Source of the DNA: a virus
IMG/VR virus record: IMGVR_UViG_3300037882_001593
Span: 1-33,871 of that record
Reading direction: 5' to 3' (one strand)
DNA length: 33,871 bases
Made by a program: the position numbers and the translations under genes. Positions 7,729 to 15,668 of the stretch are shown here, piece after piece. The notes under the pieces were generated by a model. That model was given only the letters and a program-made list of their open reading frames with translations. It had not been told where the DNA came from and ran no database searches. Position 1 is the stretch's first letter; each line of letters starts with the position of its first letter.

Positions 7729-8205
7729 TTAGGCAGGGATGATTTCGGCCTCAAGCTCAACCGCATACAATCTCGCAACGGCGGCTTCAAGGGCGATGAG
7801 TCCTCCGGCGTCAATGACGGCTTCAATCTCTTCGGCGTTGTAAGCCTCGCATTGATCGCGGGTTTCGAGTGTTGCGGTGACGCGAAAGTTTAGAATCCCG
7901 AAGTGAGAATCTGAATACTCTCCTCCGACAAAGCGGACAACCTTTGATTCCATCTCGCCCGCGATAGGCAGCGTCATGCTGAACCAGTCGGTTCCGTTGG
8001 CGATGTCGTCCTTGAAGAAGGTTTGGAACTCCGCAAATTCGGTGCCGTCAAACTCCCATTCCACGCTGACCCTGCGCTGATTCTCAATCTCACGCGGGCG
8101 TTGCCGTGACAGCCCGGTTTCCATCTGCGTGCGCGAAAACGCCGTCCTGAGCTTCTGTGAGAAGTCAGGTGAGCAGGCCGGGAGAGTTGCGGGCCACGTT
8201 TCCAT
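7729..8205 (-). CDS. Tail protein, longer paralog
   Basis: 158 residues. The first 117 align without gaps to the protein at 6259-6612. A 41-residue C-terminal tail rich in Glu and Ala (EEIEAVIDAGGLIALEAA) is unique to this copy. Its start codon overlaps the end of the tape measure gene by one base. Being first after the tape measure, it occupies the position of distal tail or minor tail proteins that cap the tail tube, but its sequence is not one I can tie to a known fold. Confidence 0.85.
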   Translation of the reverse strand: METWPATLPACSPDFSQKLRTAFSRTQMETGLSRQRPREIENQRRVSVEWEFDGTEFAEFQTFFKDDIANGTDWFSMTLPIAGEMESKVVRFVGGEYSDSHFGILNFRVTATLETRDQCEAYNAEEIEAVIDAGGLIALEAAVARLYAVELEAEIIPA

Positions 8206-11108
8206 TATGCGACTCCTTGCCTACGGAGGCCGTATTTACGCTCGTAGGCGCGAGCTTGGCGGGAACTTCCCTCCATGATCTTCGCCGCGCCTCGTTTATC
8301 CAGTTCCTCAATCATCACTTCGATGTCGCCCATCTCGTTCATGCGGGCGCTCGCGGAAGTGCCGGAGGCGTTGTTGTAAACGTAGACGTTGACAGCAGGC
8401 TTTCCGCCCGAGGCTTGGCCGTTGGCCAGCGCCATGAAGTTTCGTTGCTGATTCCCATTCAGCACCGCCTCGCCAGCGTTGCCGTGGAAAAGAACCCGGT
8501 CGCCCGTGGTCTGACTTCCGCCAAGGAAGCCACCGTCTGCGAACTTACCCGAGTATTCCTGAGCGGAGGTCGCAGCCATGATGGCGACTGAGGCGTAACC
8601 AAGCCCGCGAATGGCTACCGACATCGGAATCCCCAAGTAGAACCCGCCCTCAACGTAAGCCCTTGTAGCGGCCAACTCAGTATTGACGATAGCCTGTGCA
8701 ATAGAGATGCCTTTCATGGCTAAAAAGGTCGCCTTTGCCGCGTCTGAGTTATGCTGGGCGAGTTGGTCCAACTGCCCGGCGATGTTAGAGGACATCCCGA
8801 GAACCGTGGAGGACATTTCCAGGTTCTTCATGTAGACGATCATCGCCCCGGTCGTGCTGATCTTACCCAGGTCAGCCGTGTATTGACGCCAGAGCCTGCG
8901 AGACTCGTCCATGTAAGCCTCGTCGCTCATCTTCTGAGCATCGCGGGCGTCGTTCAGCATCCGAAGCTCGGTTTCATACTTCGACTCAAGAGTCTTGAAC
9001 TGAATGTCGTCTCGCTCAGGTTTGGTAAGTTCTCGCGTAAATGGATCGTCGCCGGGATCAGGCGCTGGCACAATGCCGTCTCCAACGGAAATCTTTGAAA
9101 CGGCGTCAACGTAGGCCTGCCAGTTCTCCTTGGACTTGTTCAGACGCTCAACTTCCTTGCCGTCGCTATTCCTAAATGCACGCTGAATCTGACGTTCGCG
9201 GTCCTCGTATTCCTGCTTAAGAATGTCCCTGCGGGAATCCGCCAGCTTCTTGAAACTTTCAACCGTCTTGGCGCTCACGATTTCAAGTGCCTTCTCTTGT
9301 TCCTTGCTGTCTTCAAGCGTCATCTTTTTGACGTAATCCGACATCTTGGTGTGTTCAGCGAAGATAGCAGACTCGTCGCCTCCCTTCTTCCCAAGGAAGA
9401 ACTCAAAGTCAGCCTTGCGTTTGTCACCCTCATCCCAACTCGCTTCAATGCGGCTGCGGATGGAGGCAGAGCGGGTCACGCTGTCCGTCCTCTTTTTGTC
9501 TTCGAGAGCTTTAACCTTACGGCTGTAATCAGCGTAAGCCTTGTGCTTAATGTCGAGACGCACGAACTCAGCGTTCTGCCCTTCGATTTCAAGCTCATCA
9601 ATTTCCTTCTGAGTGTCCCTGTATTTTTGATTCAGAACGGAAAAGTCGTCCGCGAATCTCAACTGCATCTCAATGACGGCACGCTCTTTGTCATACTTGG
9701 CTTTTGCGGCCTCGGCCACTTCATCGAGAATTTCCTGCTCGGTCTTGACCGCAGCCTTGGCCTTTGCCGCCGCAAGCGTAGCTGGCGTGCCCTTGTCATC
9801 AAGTGCCGCATCTGAAATGCCAAACGTAAGCCCACTTGCTACGCCCTTGGCTCCTTTTGTAGCAGCTTCCTTAAACTCCATTTTTGAGATGTGGCCCGCA
9901 ACCTCGCCTGCCCGCTCAACCTGCCTTGTAAACGTGGTCAGGATGTAATTCCATCCGTCCAGAACGAGAGTCAGCCCTTGAACCAACTTGCCGAGCGTGT
10001 CAGAAACTCCGCCCTTCGACATACTGGAAATAAAGTTCTTCCATGCGCTGTCCAAATTGGAGATGGAGCCCGCAAGGGTCTTCATCTTGTTGGCTGACGC
10101 CTCCGCGAACGTGGAGCTTTGGCCCAACTTTATGAAGTAGCCCTCAAGTCCGGCCTTGGTCCGATCTACTGTCTCGGAGATGTTGTTGAAGGTCAGCTTC
10201 ACCTTATCCCCGACAACCACGGCTTCAACACCAAGGCTGCGAATACGGCGGTAGTCATTGGCCACGCCACGGGAGACGGCCAAAACCACGTCCTCAATGC
10301 TTTTGGATGAAGCCGAAGAGATTGCTGAATATGAACGCAAAGCCTCCTCGGATGGAGTCAGGCCAAGGTGAACAAGGTTTACGAAAGCCCCGGTGAGTTC
10401 GCCTATGTCGTGCGGAAGTTGACGGTCGAGAATCTTCAACGTGGCAAACATCTCGTTGGCTTTCTGGGCACTTCCGGCCACGGTCAAAAGTCGGGCCTCA
10501 AGAACTTCCATCTCCACGATGGTGTTCTTGATCTCGTTTAGCCCGAAGCCGACGCCAAGACCTGCGGCAAGCGGACCAACCTTACCAGCGATGTTCGACA
10601 CCGTGACACCGGGCAGTAGTCCGCCGGGACGGCCAAATCCGCCAGCGGCAGCGCCGTTGATAGTCCCGCCGCCACCTCCGCCGCCGCCCCATCCTCCCGA
10701 CGCGCCGGAAAAGCGGTTTTCCAGCCTCGCCTTGTCAATGGTCTGCTGGCGGGCCTCTTGAATTTTACGCTCGGCTTCAATCGCGGCAGCGGCCCGGCGC
10801 TGCTCGCCCATGATGAAGGTTTGCTCGTTTCGCTTGAAAGCGTTGTCTACCGCCGTCGCCCGCGCCTGCGACATCGCAATAAACGACTGAGAGTTGCGCT
10901 TGAACTGATTCTCAAGCCTCTCGTTCGCTTGGTATTGCTTGTAGGAGGCGTCCTGCTGCTTCTTCGCCCAATACTCACTGGCTTTCGCCATCTTATCCGA
11001 CGACACCTCAACCTTGTCGGCAGACTTCGCTACTTTCTCAAGGCTGTCAGCGGCCTTTTCGACCCCCTGGCCGTCCACTCGAATGATTAGGTGTGCTAAC
11101 TGGTCCAT
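8205..11108 (-). CDS. Tape measure protein
   Basis: 967 residues, the longest gene between the tail chaperones and the tail tip. It starts with a typical tape-measure N-terminus (MDQLAHLIIRVDGQG) and a long Ala/Lys/Glu coiled coil. In that coil FKRNSQSFIAMSQARATA at 69-86 is repeated as FKRNEQTFIMGEQRRAAA at 91-108. A pure glycine run lies near 138-148. The region at about 170-400 holds the conserved tape-measure domain (EVLEARLLTVAGSAQKANEM). More coiled coil follows, then a Gly-rich C-terminal domain (GKFADGGFLGGSQTTGDRVL). Its length sets tail length, by the usual relation about 145 nm. Its start lies 62 bases inside the end of the frameshifted chaperone product. Confidence 0.93.
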   Translation of the reverse strand: MDQLAHLIIRVDGQGVEKAADSLEKVAKSADKVEVSSDKMAKASEYWAKKQQDASYKQYQANERLENQFKRNSQSFIAMSQARATAVDNAFKRNEQTFIMGEQRRAAAAIEAERKIQEARQQTIDKARLENRFSGASGGWGGGGGGGGTINGAAAGGFGRPGGLLPGVTVSNIAGKVGPLAAGLGVGFGLNEIKNTIVEMEVLEARLLTVAGSAQKANEMFATLKILDRQLPHDIGELTGAFVNLVHLGLTPSEEALRSYSAISSASSKSIEDVVLAVSRGVANDYRRIRSLGVEAVVVGDKVKLTFNNISETVDRTKAGLEGYFIKLGQSSTFAEASANKMKTLAGSISNLDSAWKNFISSMSKGGVSDTLGKLVQGLTLVLDGWNYILTTFTRQVERAGEVAGHISKMEFKEAATKGAKGVASGLTFGISDAALDDKGTPATLAAAKAKAAVKTEQEILDEVAEAAKAKYDKERAVIEMQLRFADDFSVLNQKYRDTQKEIDELEIEGQNAEFVRLDIKHKAYADYSRKVKALEDKKRTDSVTRSASIRSRIEASWDEGDKRKADFEFFLGKKGGDESAIFAEHTKMSDYVKKMTLEDSKEQEKALEIVSAKTVESFKKLADSRRDILKQEYEDRERQIQRAFRNSDGKEVERLNKSKENWQAYVDAVSKISVGDGIVPAPDPGDDPFTRELTKPERDDIQFKTLESKYETELRMLNDARDAQKMSDEAYMDESRRLWRQYTADLGKISTTGAMIVYMKNLEMSSTVLGMSSNIAGQLDQLAQHNSDAAKATFLAMKGISIAQAIVNTELAATRAYVEGGFYLGIPMSVAIRGLGYASVAIMAATSAQEYSGKFADGGFLGGSQTTGDRVLFHGNAGEAVLNGNQQRNFMALANGQASGGKPAVNVYVYNNASGTSASARMNEMGDIEVMIEELDKRGAAKIMEGSSRQARAYERKYGLRRQGVA

Positions 11109-11472
11109 TGGTGGCGGCGGTTGATTTTTTGTTGAGGTGGTCCGACTTTACGCGCTGAAACATATCGTCAAGGCGTTTGAGAATCAAGACCTCTTTCGAC
11201 GTGATGTTTCGGCAGGTCAGTTCGGACCAATTACGAATTTCGGTGTAGGTAAGTGCCTCGCCGGTTTGAAGCTCGTTGAAGTAGCCCCAGAGGTAGCGAA
11301 GCTCCTCCGGCATCTCCGGCAGGTTCGCAAGCCTCTGAGGCATCTTGCCGGTCTTCTCATGGACGATTTCAAGGGTCCGGCGTAGCGAGGTTGAAGACTT
11401 CGAGCCCTCGACTGGAAGACTCAGCTTAAACTCCTCGTCGGCTCGTCCGTAGAGGAGTTCAAGGCGTGCCTG
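11047..11472 (-). CDS. Tail assembly chaperone, frameshift extension (GT-type)
   Basis: This frame is open without a stop from the slippery site at 11472-11478 to the TGA at 11047-11049. It encodes 141 residues that would be joined to the first 124 residues of the upstream chaperone, giving a 265-residue fusion. An ATG at 11343 could start a free 98-residue product, but the first 43 codons before it also look coding (QARLELLYGRADEEF). The sequence ELRYLWGYFNELQTGE to LKRLDDMFQRVKSD resembles the second tail chaperone (lambda gpT position, DUF1799-like). It would bind the tape measure and recruit tail tube subunits. Confidence 0.85.
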   Translation of the reverse strand, partial: QARLELLYGRADEEFKLSLPVEGSKSSTSLRRTLEIVHEKTGKMPQRLANLPEMPEELRYLWGYFNELQTGEALTYTEIRNWSELTCRNITSKEVLILKRLDDMFQRVKSDHLNKKSTAATNGPVSTPNHSSGRPGGRKGR

Positions 11473-11843
11473 AAAAAACGCGAGCGGTTGCCAGTCTCCA
11501 TCCTGATCTGCTGGGCAATCTGTGGCGCGTTTTCAACCAATTCCAGGGCTTCCTCGGCCGTCATCTCAGGCTTACCCGTCCAACCGATGACAAGGGCGGC
11601 TACAAGGCGATTTTCGGCGTTCTCGCGGTGCTTCTCGCCAGCTTCCTTATCCTTGGCATAGAGGTCCATCGCCTCGCGCATGACCTCGGCATCAATGCGC
11701 CGGAACTCGTCGGAGTCCTGACCGCGCAGGAAGATAAGCATCCCCGTATTCTCGCCCGTAGCCGGATCGGCCAGCGGCAAAGAAATCCCCTTGTTGGCAA
11801 GGGGACGCGTGAAAAAGCGTTTGATGTCGGGAGCGTCAGGCAT
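11421..11843 (-). CDS. Tail assembly chaperone (G-type)
   Basis: 140 residues between the tail tube and tape measure genes, the standard place of the first tail assembly chaperone. It begins MPDAPDIKRFFTRPLANKG, and its middle contains RRIDAEVMREAMDLYAKDKE and a tryptophan-bearing VIGWTGKPEMTAEEALEL, typical of these proteins. The last 16 residues after the slippery site (RHALNSSTDEPTRSLS) are the zero-frame tail. The protein is not part of the virion in known systems; it keeps the tape measure soluble while the tube grows around it. Confidence 0.88.
   Translation of the reverse strand: MPDAPDIKRFFTRPLANKGISLPLADPATGENTGMLIFLRGQDSDEFRRIDAEVMREAMDLYAKDKEAGEKHRENAENRLVAALVIGWTGKPEMTAEEALELVENAPQIAQQIRMETGNRSRFFRHALNSSTDEPTRSLS
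11472..11478 (-). other. Programmed -1 ribosomal frameshift site T TTT TTC
   Basis: On the minus strand, codons 122-124 of the tail chaperone are CGT TTT TTC, giving heptamer T_TTT_TTC. Slippage by one base lets both Phe tRNAs re-pair with TTT. The 0 frame stops 16 codons later at 11421-11423, while the -1 frame continues to 11047. Position, gene order and geometry match lambda G/GT and most siphovirus tail chaperones. Confidence 0.87.
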
Positions 11844-11849
11844 AGGAAA

Positions 11850-13034
11850 TTACGAGAGGGCAGGGTTGAGGCGGACTTGGACAGCGTAACCAGCGGTGGT
11901 GTCGTAGACCGCGACAAACGGAAGGTTCAGCGTGATTTCGCCGTTGGTGCCCTGGGTGTCAGGCGGAGCGGCGGTGATGAAGACCTTCGGCATGCGGAAG
12001 CTGATGGAGTTCCCGGCAGGGTCTTTGATCGTGTGAACGATGGCAAAGGAGGTTTCGTCGGTGAACTTGGCTATCCAGTCCGTAGAGTCGTAGAAGGCGG
12101 TGAAGCTGCCAGTGATGGAGCGCTGACCAATGGTGTGATTCTGCGTCAGCTTGGAGCCAACCACAAAACGGTTAGCGAGGTTGTTGGCGATGGTCACATC
12201 GAACTCAGTAATCGTAGCGGCGGCAGTCCCGTCAATGGCCACGGTGCCCGTGTAGGAATCCATCGGGCGAACCGTCGAAGGATCGGAGTATGTGGAGCTT
12301 GCAACCTCGCTGGCAGACTGAACCATGTTCTGACCCATGATGGTAAATGTGACACTCACGTTGCCGTCTGCTGGGCTCTTCACGTTCATGGAGGAGACGT
12401 TGCAGCCCGTAAAACGCTCGTAGCGGATGCCAGAGGTGACGATGCCAAAGTCTCGCTCAAGGGAAAAACCCTCCTGCGAGCGACCGGAGCCGTCAAAGTC
12501 GTAGATGGTCGTCTGCGGCGTGATAGTTACGGACTCGCCAGCGGTGTCAGTGACCAGAGTTTTGCCGGAGATGATTATTTTAGAGGCTGTGCGAGAAACC
12601 ACCGTAGCGAGGCCGTTATTGCCAGCAGTTCCAGTGAATCCAGCAATCAGGATTGTGTCGCCAGCAACAACGACAGGAAGCGAGCCGGCAGCCTTGTTGA
12701 TGCTGTTATCAGTAGAGGAAGCGGAGATGTCCGTTGCCGTGACGAGCGCCGGACTTCCGCCGTCTCCGATGCAGAGAGACTGGAGTAAAATACCAAGGGT
12801 GCCAGAAGGCTCATAAAGCATCTCCATCGTGATGTCGCCGTTCACGTCGTGGACGCCCAAGCGGTGATCGGCCAAGTTGCGGTCACTGCGAAGCTCGGGG
12901 GAGGCGTGAGCCGAACGGTTGAGCTTCATCGTGCATCCACCGTGACGCACGTTGGACCACGCGGGATTTGCAGTAACTTCGCCGTAGTCGGATTCCCCGA
13001 CGATGCTGAGTTTGTGAAGAATGGAGTCGGACAT
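11850..13034 (-). CDS. Major tail tube protein with an inserted beta domain
   Basis: 394 residues. The flanking parts (HKLSIVGESDYGEVTANPAW, GCTMKLNRSAHASPELRSDR, then TGSFTAFYDSTDWIAKFTDE) match siphovirus tail tube proteins, which polymerise as hexameric rings around the tape measure. Residues about 96-171 look like an added domain (TATDISASSTDNSIN, then VVAGDTILIAGFTGTAGNN and AGESVTITP). That kind of module recurs in phage proteins and probably decorates the tube surface. The gene is preceded by a leader containing ACCTAACG and no Shine-Dalgarno sequence, and is one of the best candidates for high expression. Confidence 0.92.
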   Translation of the reverse strand: MSDSILHKLSIVGESDYGEVTANPAWSNVRHGGCTMKLNRSAHASPELRSDRNLADHRLGVHDVNGDITMEMLYEPSGTLGILLQSLCIGDGGSPALVTATDISASSTDNSINKAAGSLPVVVAGDTILIAGFTGTAGNNGLATVVSRTASKIIISGKTLVTDTAGESVTITPQTTIYDFDGSGRSQEGFSLERDFGIVTSGIRYERFTGCNVSSMNVKSPADGNVSVTFTIMGQNMVQSASEVASSTYSDPSTVRPMDSYTGTVAIDGTAAATITEFDVTIANNLANRFVVGSKLTQNHTIGQRSITGSFTAFYDSTDWIAKFTDETSFAIVHTIKDPAGNSISFRMPKVFITAAPPDTQGTNGEITLNLPFVAVYDTTAGYAVQVRLNPALS

Positions 13035-13046
13035 GGCGAGTTTTCG

Positions 13047-13508
13047 TTAGGTGTTGTGAGTTGGTGAAGGTCTTGTGGTTCGTCCGTGCCAGTAAATTGA
13101 AACGTGGCAGCAGACGCGAGTGTCGTCAGGGAAGAATGGACTGTCTGATGTGTGTTTGAATCTGGCGGTCGCGCCGTCGTAAGTCGAGGTTGATCCTGCG
13201 GTGAAATACCTTTTGGCCTTGCCCACTGCGGAGCGCAACGCACCTTCGCCAATGCGAGACGGGAAGTAAAGCGATAATTGCAGAATACCCTTTTCTTCAT
13301 CTTCGCCACCAATGCCAAGCGTTACAGGAAAGGACGAGATTTTAATCTTCCTCACCTCGACATAAACGGCGTCACTCGGCGGCGTAAACGACACCAGCGG
13401 CCAAGCAATCGAAGCCGAAGTGAGCCCAAGCCCGCCTGACCCGCTGGCAAGCTCCAAGAACCGCTTCGCGGCTTGGTTTACTGCGGCTTCAAGGTTCTCG
13501 TAGCTCAT
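13047..13508 (-). CDS. Tail terminator protein (DUF4128-like)
   Basis: 153 residues directly upstream of the tail tube gene, where the tail terminator (lambda gpU equivalent) is expected. It starts with a helix (NLEAAVNQAAKRFLELAS), followed by beta strands including WPLVSFTPPSDAVYVEVRKI and KGILQLSLYFPSRIGEG, the pattern of the DUF4128 tail terminator family. It would form a ring that stops tail growth and joins the head. The start overlaps the previous gene by 4 bases (ATGA). Confidence 0.85.
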   Translation of the reverse strand: MSYENLEAAVNQAAKRFLELASGSGGLGLTSASIAWPLVSFTPPSDAVYVEVRKIKISSFPVTLGIGGEDEEKGILQLSLYFPSRIGEGALRSAVGKAKRYFTAGSTSTYDGATARFKHTSDSPFFPDDTRVCCHVSIYWHGRTTRPSPTHNT

Positions 13509-14038
13509 GCGTGTTTCCTGACTGAACTCCTGACAATCTCATGGAACTTGGCAACATTTATTCTCACCATGCCCTTCGGTGCCCAGCGGCTGAAACCAGA
13601 CGCTAAAACATTCTCCGAAGGTGGCCCGCGTCCGGTCTGAGCGTCCCAAGCATAGAAGTTGTAGCCGAACTCGATCTTCCATCCGTAGAAATCGCCGTCG
13701 CCGCCCTGGGCCGAGTTCGCAAGATAGGTCTGCGTGTCGCGCTTCAAACCTTCTCCGAGGTTATCAAGCATATTCGCGTAGGCGTGCGCGGTGGCCGTTG
13801 AGGCGAAAGCGGCCCGGTATTCCTCGGGGTTGTTTCGCCTGCCGTTTCCCCACTGCTCCCATGATAAATCCGGCGCTCCCTGCGAGGTCTTCCAGTTGGC
13901 CGCGAAGTTTCCCGTGTCCACGGCAGAGTCGAAAATGATGTCCCCGAACAGGGTCATAATTACGTCCTTGCGAACAGCCTCCGCCGCCTTGAGGCTGCGA
14001 ACCTGGAACGAACGGATGGCGTCTGCGAACTGGCCCAT
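13505..14038 (-). CDS. Tail completion / neck protein (HK97 gp10-like)
   Basis: 177 residues with an N-terminal helix (IRSFQVRSLKAAEAVRKDVI), then AVDTGNFAANWKTSQGAPD, a signature similar to HK97 gp10-type neck proteins, in which Val-Asp-Thr-Gly and an aromatic 'NW' segment are conserved. It ends with a basic helix. It lies between the head-closure and tail terminator genes, fitting a role at the head-tail joint. It overlaps the next gene by 4 bases. Confidence 0.8.
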   Translation of the reverse strand: MGQFADAIRSFQVRSLKAAEAVRKDVIMTLFGDIIFDSAVDTGNFAANWKTSQGAPDLSWEQWGNGRRNNPEEYRAAFASTATAHAYANMLDNLGEGLKRDTQTYLANSAQGGDGDFYGWKIEFGYNFYAWDAQTGRGPPSENVLASGFSRWAPKGMVRINVAKFHEIVRSSVRKHA

Positions 14039-14039
14039 G

Positions 14040-14453
14040 TTATTTCCTTTCGACGGCCACGGTGTAGATCAGTGGCGTGGCCCCATCTGGCTTCAACGGA
14101 TTGCACCCAAGCACCTCCCACGTGGCCGATTCCAACCCGGTCACGGTGTCACCGTTGGACGGCTCAAACGGAGCCGTAGAACCGGCGATAATCAGCCTGC
14201 GGAGGCGTCCTTGAATGAAGGCCCGCATAACCTTGTTGTCGGCCTCAATCACGCCGGTAATTAACTGCCTTACGCCCTTCTCTGTGTAGGTGAGAATCGC
14301 GCAGTCAATCGTTCCAGTGGTTGTGTCCTGTCCCGTGGAGAATGTTCCCGCAACCGGGTCAAACGTGCCGCCAGCCTTCCGCGATAGAGTCGCAGTCGTC
14401 CCGGCGTCACGAATCTGACGTAGGGCTTGGGCAGCTACGCGGGCGTAATTCAT
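14040..14453 (-). CDS. Head closure / head-tail connector protein
   Basis: 137 residues, largely beta-strand in character (TTATLSRKAGGTFDPVAGTF, TIDCAILTYTEKGVRQLI), ending with TPLIYTVAVERK. The order adaptor, stopper, neck, terminator in siphoviruses places this as the head-closure (stopper) protein. The sequence pattern agrees but is not specific. It shares 4 bases with the preceding gene and is followed after one base by the next. Confidence 0.75.
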   Translation of the reverse strand: MNYARVAAQALRQIRDAGTTATLSRKAGGTFDPVAGTFSTGQDTTTGTIDCAILTYTEKGVRQLITGVIEADNKVMRAFIQGRLRRLIIAGSTAPFEPSNGDTVTGLESATWEVLGCNPLKPDGATPLIYTVAVERK

Positions 14454-14953
14454 CTGCGGACGGCCTCAAGGGTCCAAAGGCCAGTCCCGGCCTTAAAGAG
14501 CGGTTTCAAAAAGTTCATCGCCTTATTAAACTGAGCCTGCACCGTCCCGGTGCCGCGCTTGGCGTATTCAGTCTCGATCACGTCAACCTTCTCACGAACG
14601 ACCTCCTGCCCGCTTCCGTTGGCCTGCAACTCGTAAGTCTCGGAATCGTAGGCCAACTGAATCTGAGCGGCGATCAATTCGGACGGAATCTCATCGTCAG
14701 GGAACTCGTTGCCGTCAAGCCAGACATCTGAGCGCGGCCACTGCAACGGTTGGTCGGCGTCCACCTTGTCACCTTTCCAGCGATCGCGCATCCCTTCCAG
14801 CACGTCCATAGCGTTCACCAGACGGGCTTCCACCACGCTATCGGCTCCCGTGAATGTCAGTCCTCGCAACGTGGCCCAAGAACGGGCGTTTGCCACCGAA
14901 ACGTAGCTGTTCGCGCCGGTTACAATCGTGCCGTCTTCTACGATGAGTGCCAT
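14450..14953 (-). CDS. Head completion/adaptor protein, DnaT-like family
   Basis: 167 residues. The start MALIVEDGTIVTGANSYVSV and the later LQWPRSDVWLDGNEFPDDEI plus IPSELIAAQIQLAY are typical of a phage family often labelled 'DnaT-like ssDNA-binding'. Its gene position shows it is a head-tail adaptor. It would dock under the portal and start the connector. A strong terminator lies between it and the upstream head surface gene, so its transcription must read through that site or start locally. Confidence 0.85.
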   Translation of the reverse strand: MALIVEDGTIVTGANSYVSVANARSWATLRGLTFTGADSVVEARLVNAMDVLEGMRDRWKGDKVDADQPLQWPRSDVWLDGNEFPDDEIPSELIAAQIQLAYDSETYELQANGSGQEVVREKVDVIETEYAKRGTGTVQAQFNKAMNFLKPLFKAGTGLWTLEAVRR

Positions 14954-14963
14954 GTCTGGTTAC

Positions 14964-15005
14964 AAAAAAGCCGGACAGCCCGAGCGCAAGCCCAAACTGT
15001 CCGGC
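14964..15005 (-). terminator. Intrinsic terminator after the head surface protein gene
   Basis: On the minus strand a perfect 9-bp stem GCCGGACAG / CTGTCCGGC (15005-14997 with 14978-14970) with an 18-base loop is followed by TTTTTT at 14969-14964. It lies 11 bases upstream of the next start codon and 15 bases after the stop of the 15021-15602 gene. Confidence 0.88.
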
Positions 15006-15020
15006 CTTGAGTGGAGAGAC

Positions 15021-15602
15021 TTACGAAACGGCGGTGGTAGCCACCTCGCGCCAAGTGTCGGTAGCTGTGCCCTCGGCGGTGTCGCTGGCGTTGATGTAGA
15101 TTTTTCCGTTGTAGTGATACTGCTCCCAGGGCTCGCCAACCGTGCCGTTTACGCCGCCAGTCATCGTAGCCCCGGCCCAAGTATTCGAGCCAGAGGTGAA
15201 CGTCTCGGTGGTGGCGTAGGAGTTGGCGGCGGTGCCTTTAACGATGGCCGTGATGGTCATCGCATGAGTGCTGAAGGCGGCAGCGGTAACGAGCGTGTGG
15301 GCGGTGTTGATCGAATCACTGCCGTTGATAGCGGCAACGAGATTGACCTTGGCGGCAGCGAGGTCGGCACCTCTGTTAATCTCGCCGTCAGCGTCAGCAC
15401 CGGAGGCGACCCATGTAAAAACCTTGTCGGCAACTGTGATGGTGTCGCCAGCGGTCGGCTGAACGGACATGGTGAGAACGCGAGTGGCGGCGACGGCTTG
15501 GGTGGGAGCGGCAGAGCCAGCCTTGAGGATAAGAGGCGAAAACGCCTCGTTGATAGACTTCGAGCCGTTGTTGCCCGTTTTGAGAATTTGACGAATAGCC
15601 AT
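15021..15602 (-). CDS. Head decoration or virion surface protein
   Basis: 193 residues immediately downstream of the capsid gene, where decoration proteins are usually found. Residues about 41-150 form a Thr/Ala-rich beta domain (PTAGDTITVADKVFTWVASG, then SYATTETFTSGSNTWAGAT). This resembles modules that occur in many unrelated phage structural proteins. A C-terminal part, EQYHYNGKIYINASDT, looks like a small beta module of its own. No enzyme motif is present. It is transcribed between two intrinsic terminators, so its level is likely set separately from the genes that follow. Decoration is an inference from place and composition. Confidence 0.75.
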   Translation of the reverse strand: MAIRQILKTGNNGSKSINEAFSPLILKAGSAAPTQAVAATRVLTMSVQPTAGDTITVADKVFTWVASGADADGEINRGADLAAAKVNLVAAINGSDSINTAHTLVTAAAFSTHAMTITAIVKGTAANSYATTETFTSGSNTWAGATMTGGVNGTVGEPWEQYHYNGKIYINASDTAEGTATDTWREVATTAVS

Positions 15603-15628
15603 TTTGATAAATTGGTTTGGTGGTAAAG

Positions 15629-15656
15629 AAAAAAGCCCCTCCGGTTAGGGAGGGGC
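15629..15656 (-). terminator. Intrinsic terminator after the major capsid gene
   Basis: Minus strand: perfect 8-bp GC-rich stem GCCCCTCC / GGAGGGGC (15656-15649 with 15642-15635), 6-base loop, then six T at 15634-15629. It begins 13 bases after the capsid stop codon. Such a site would allow more capsid mRNA than mRNA of the downstream genes. Confidence 0.9.
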
Positions 15657-15668
15657 CGGAAGTGAACC

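Noticed and set aside
11466-12788. Long plus-strand open frame (440 codons) opposite the tail chaperone and tail tube genes
   Set aside because: It lies antisense to well-supported tail genes, has irregular composition, no sensible start context, and follows the codon-position pattern of the minus-strand genes.
14928-15626. Plus-strand open frame (232 codons) opposite the head surface gene
   Set aside because: Antisense shadow with repetitive Gly/Val composition; crosses two terminators of the true genes.
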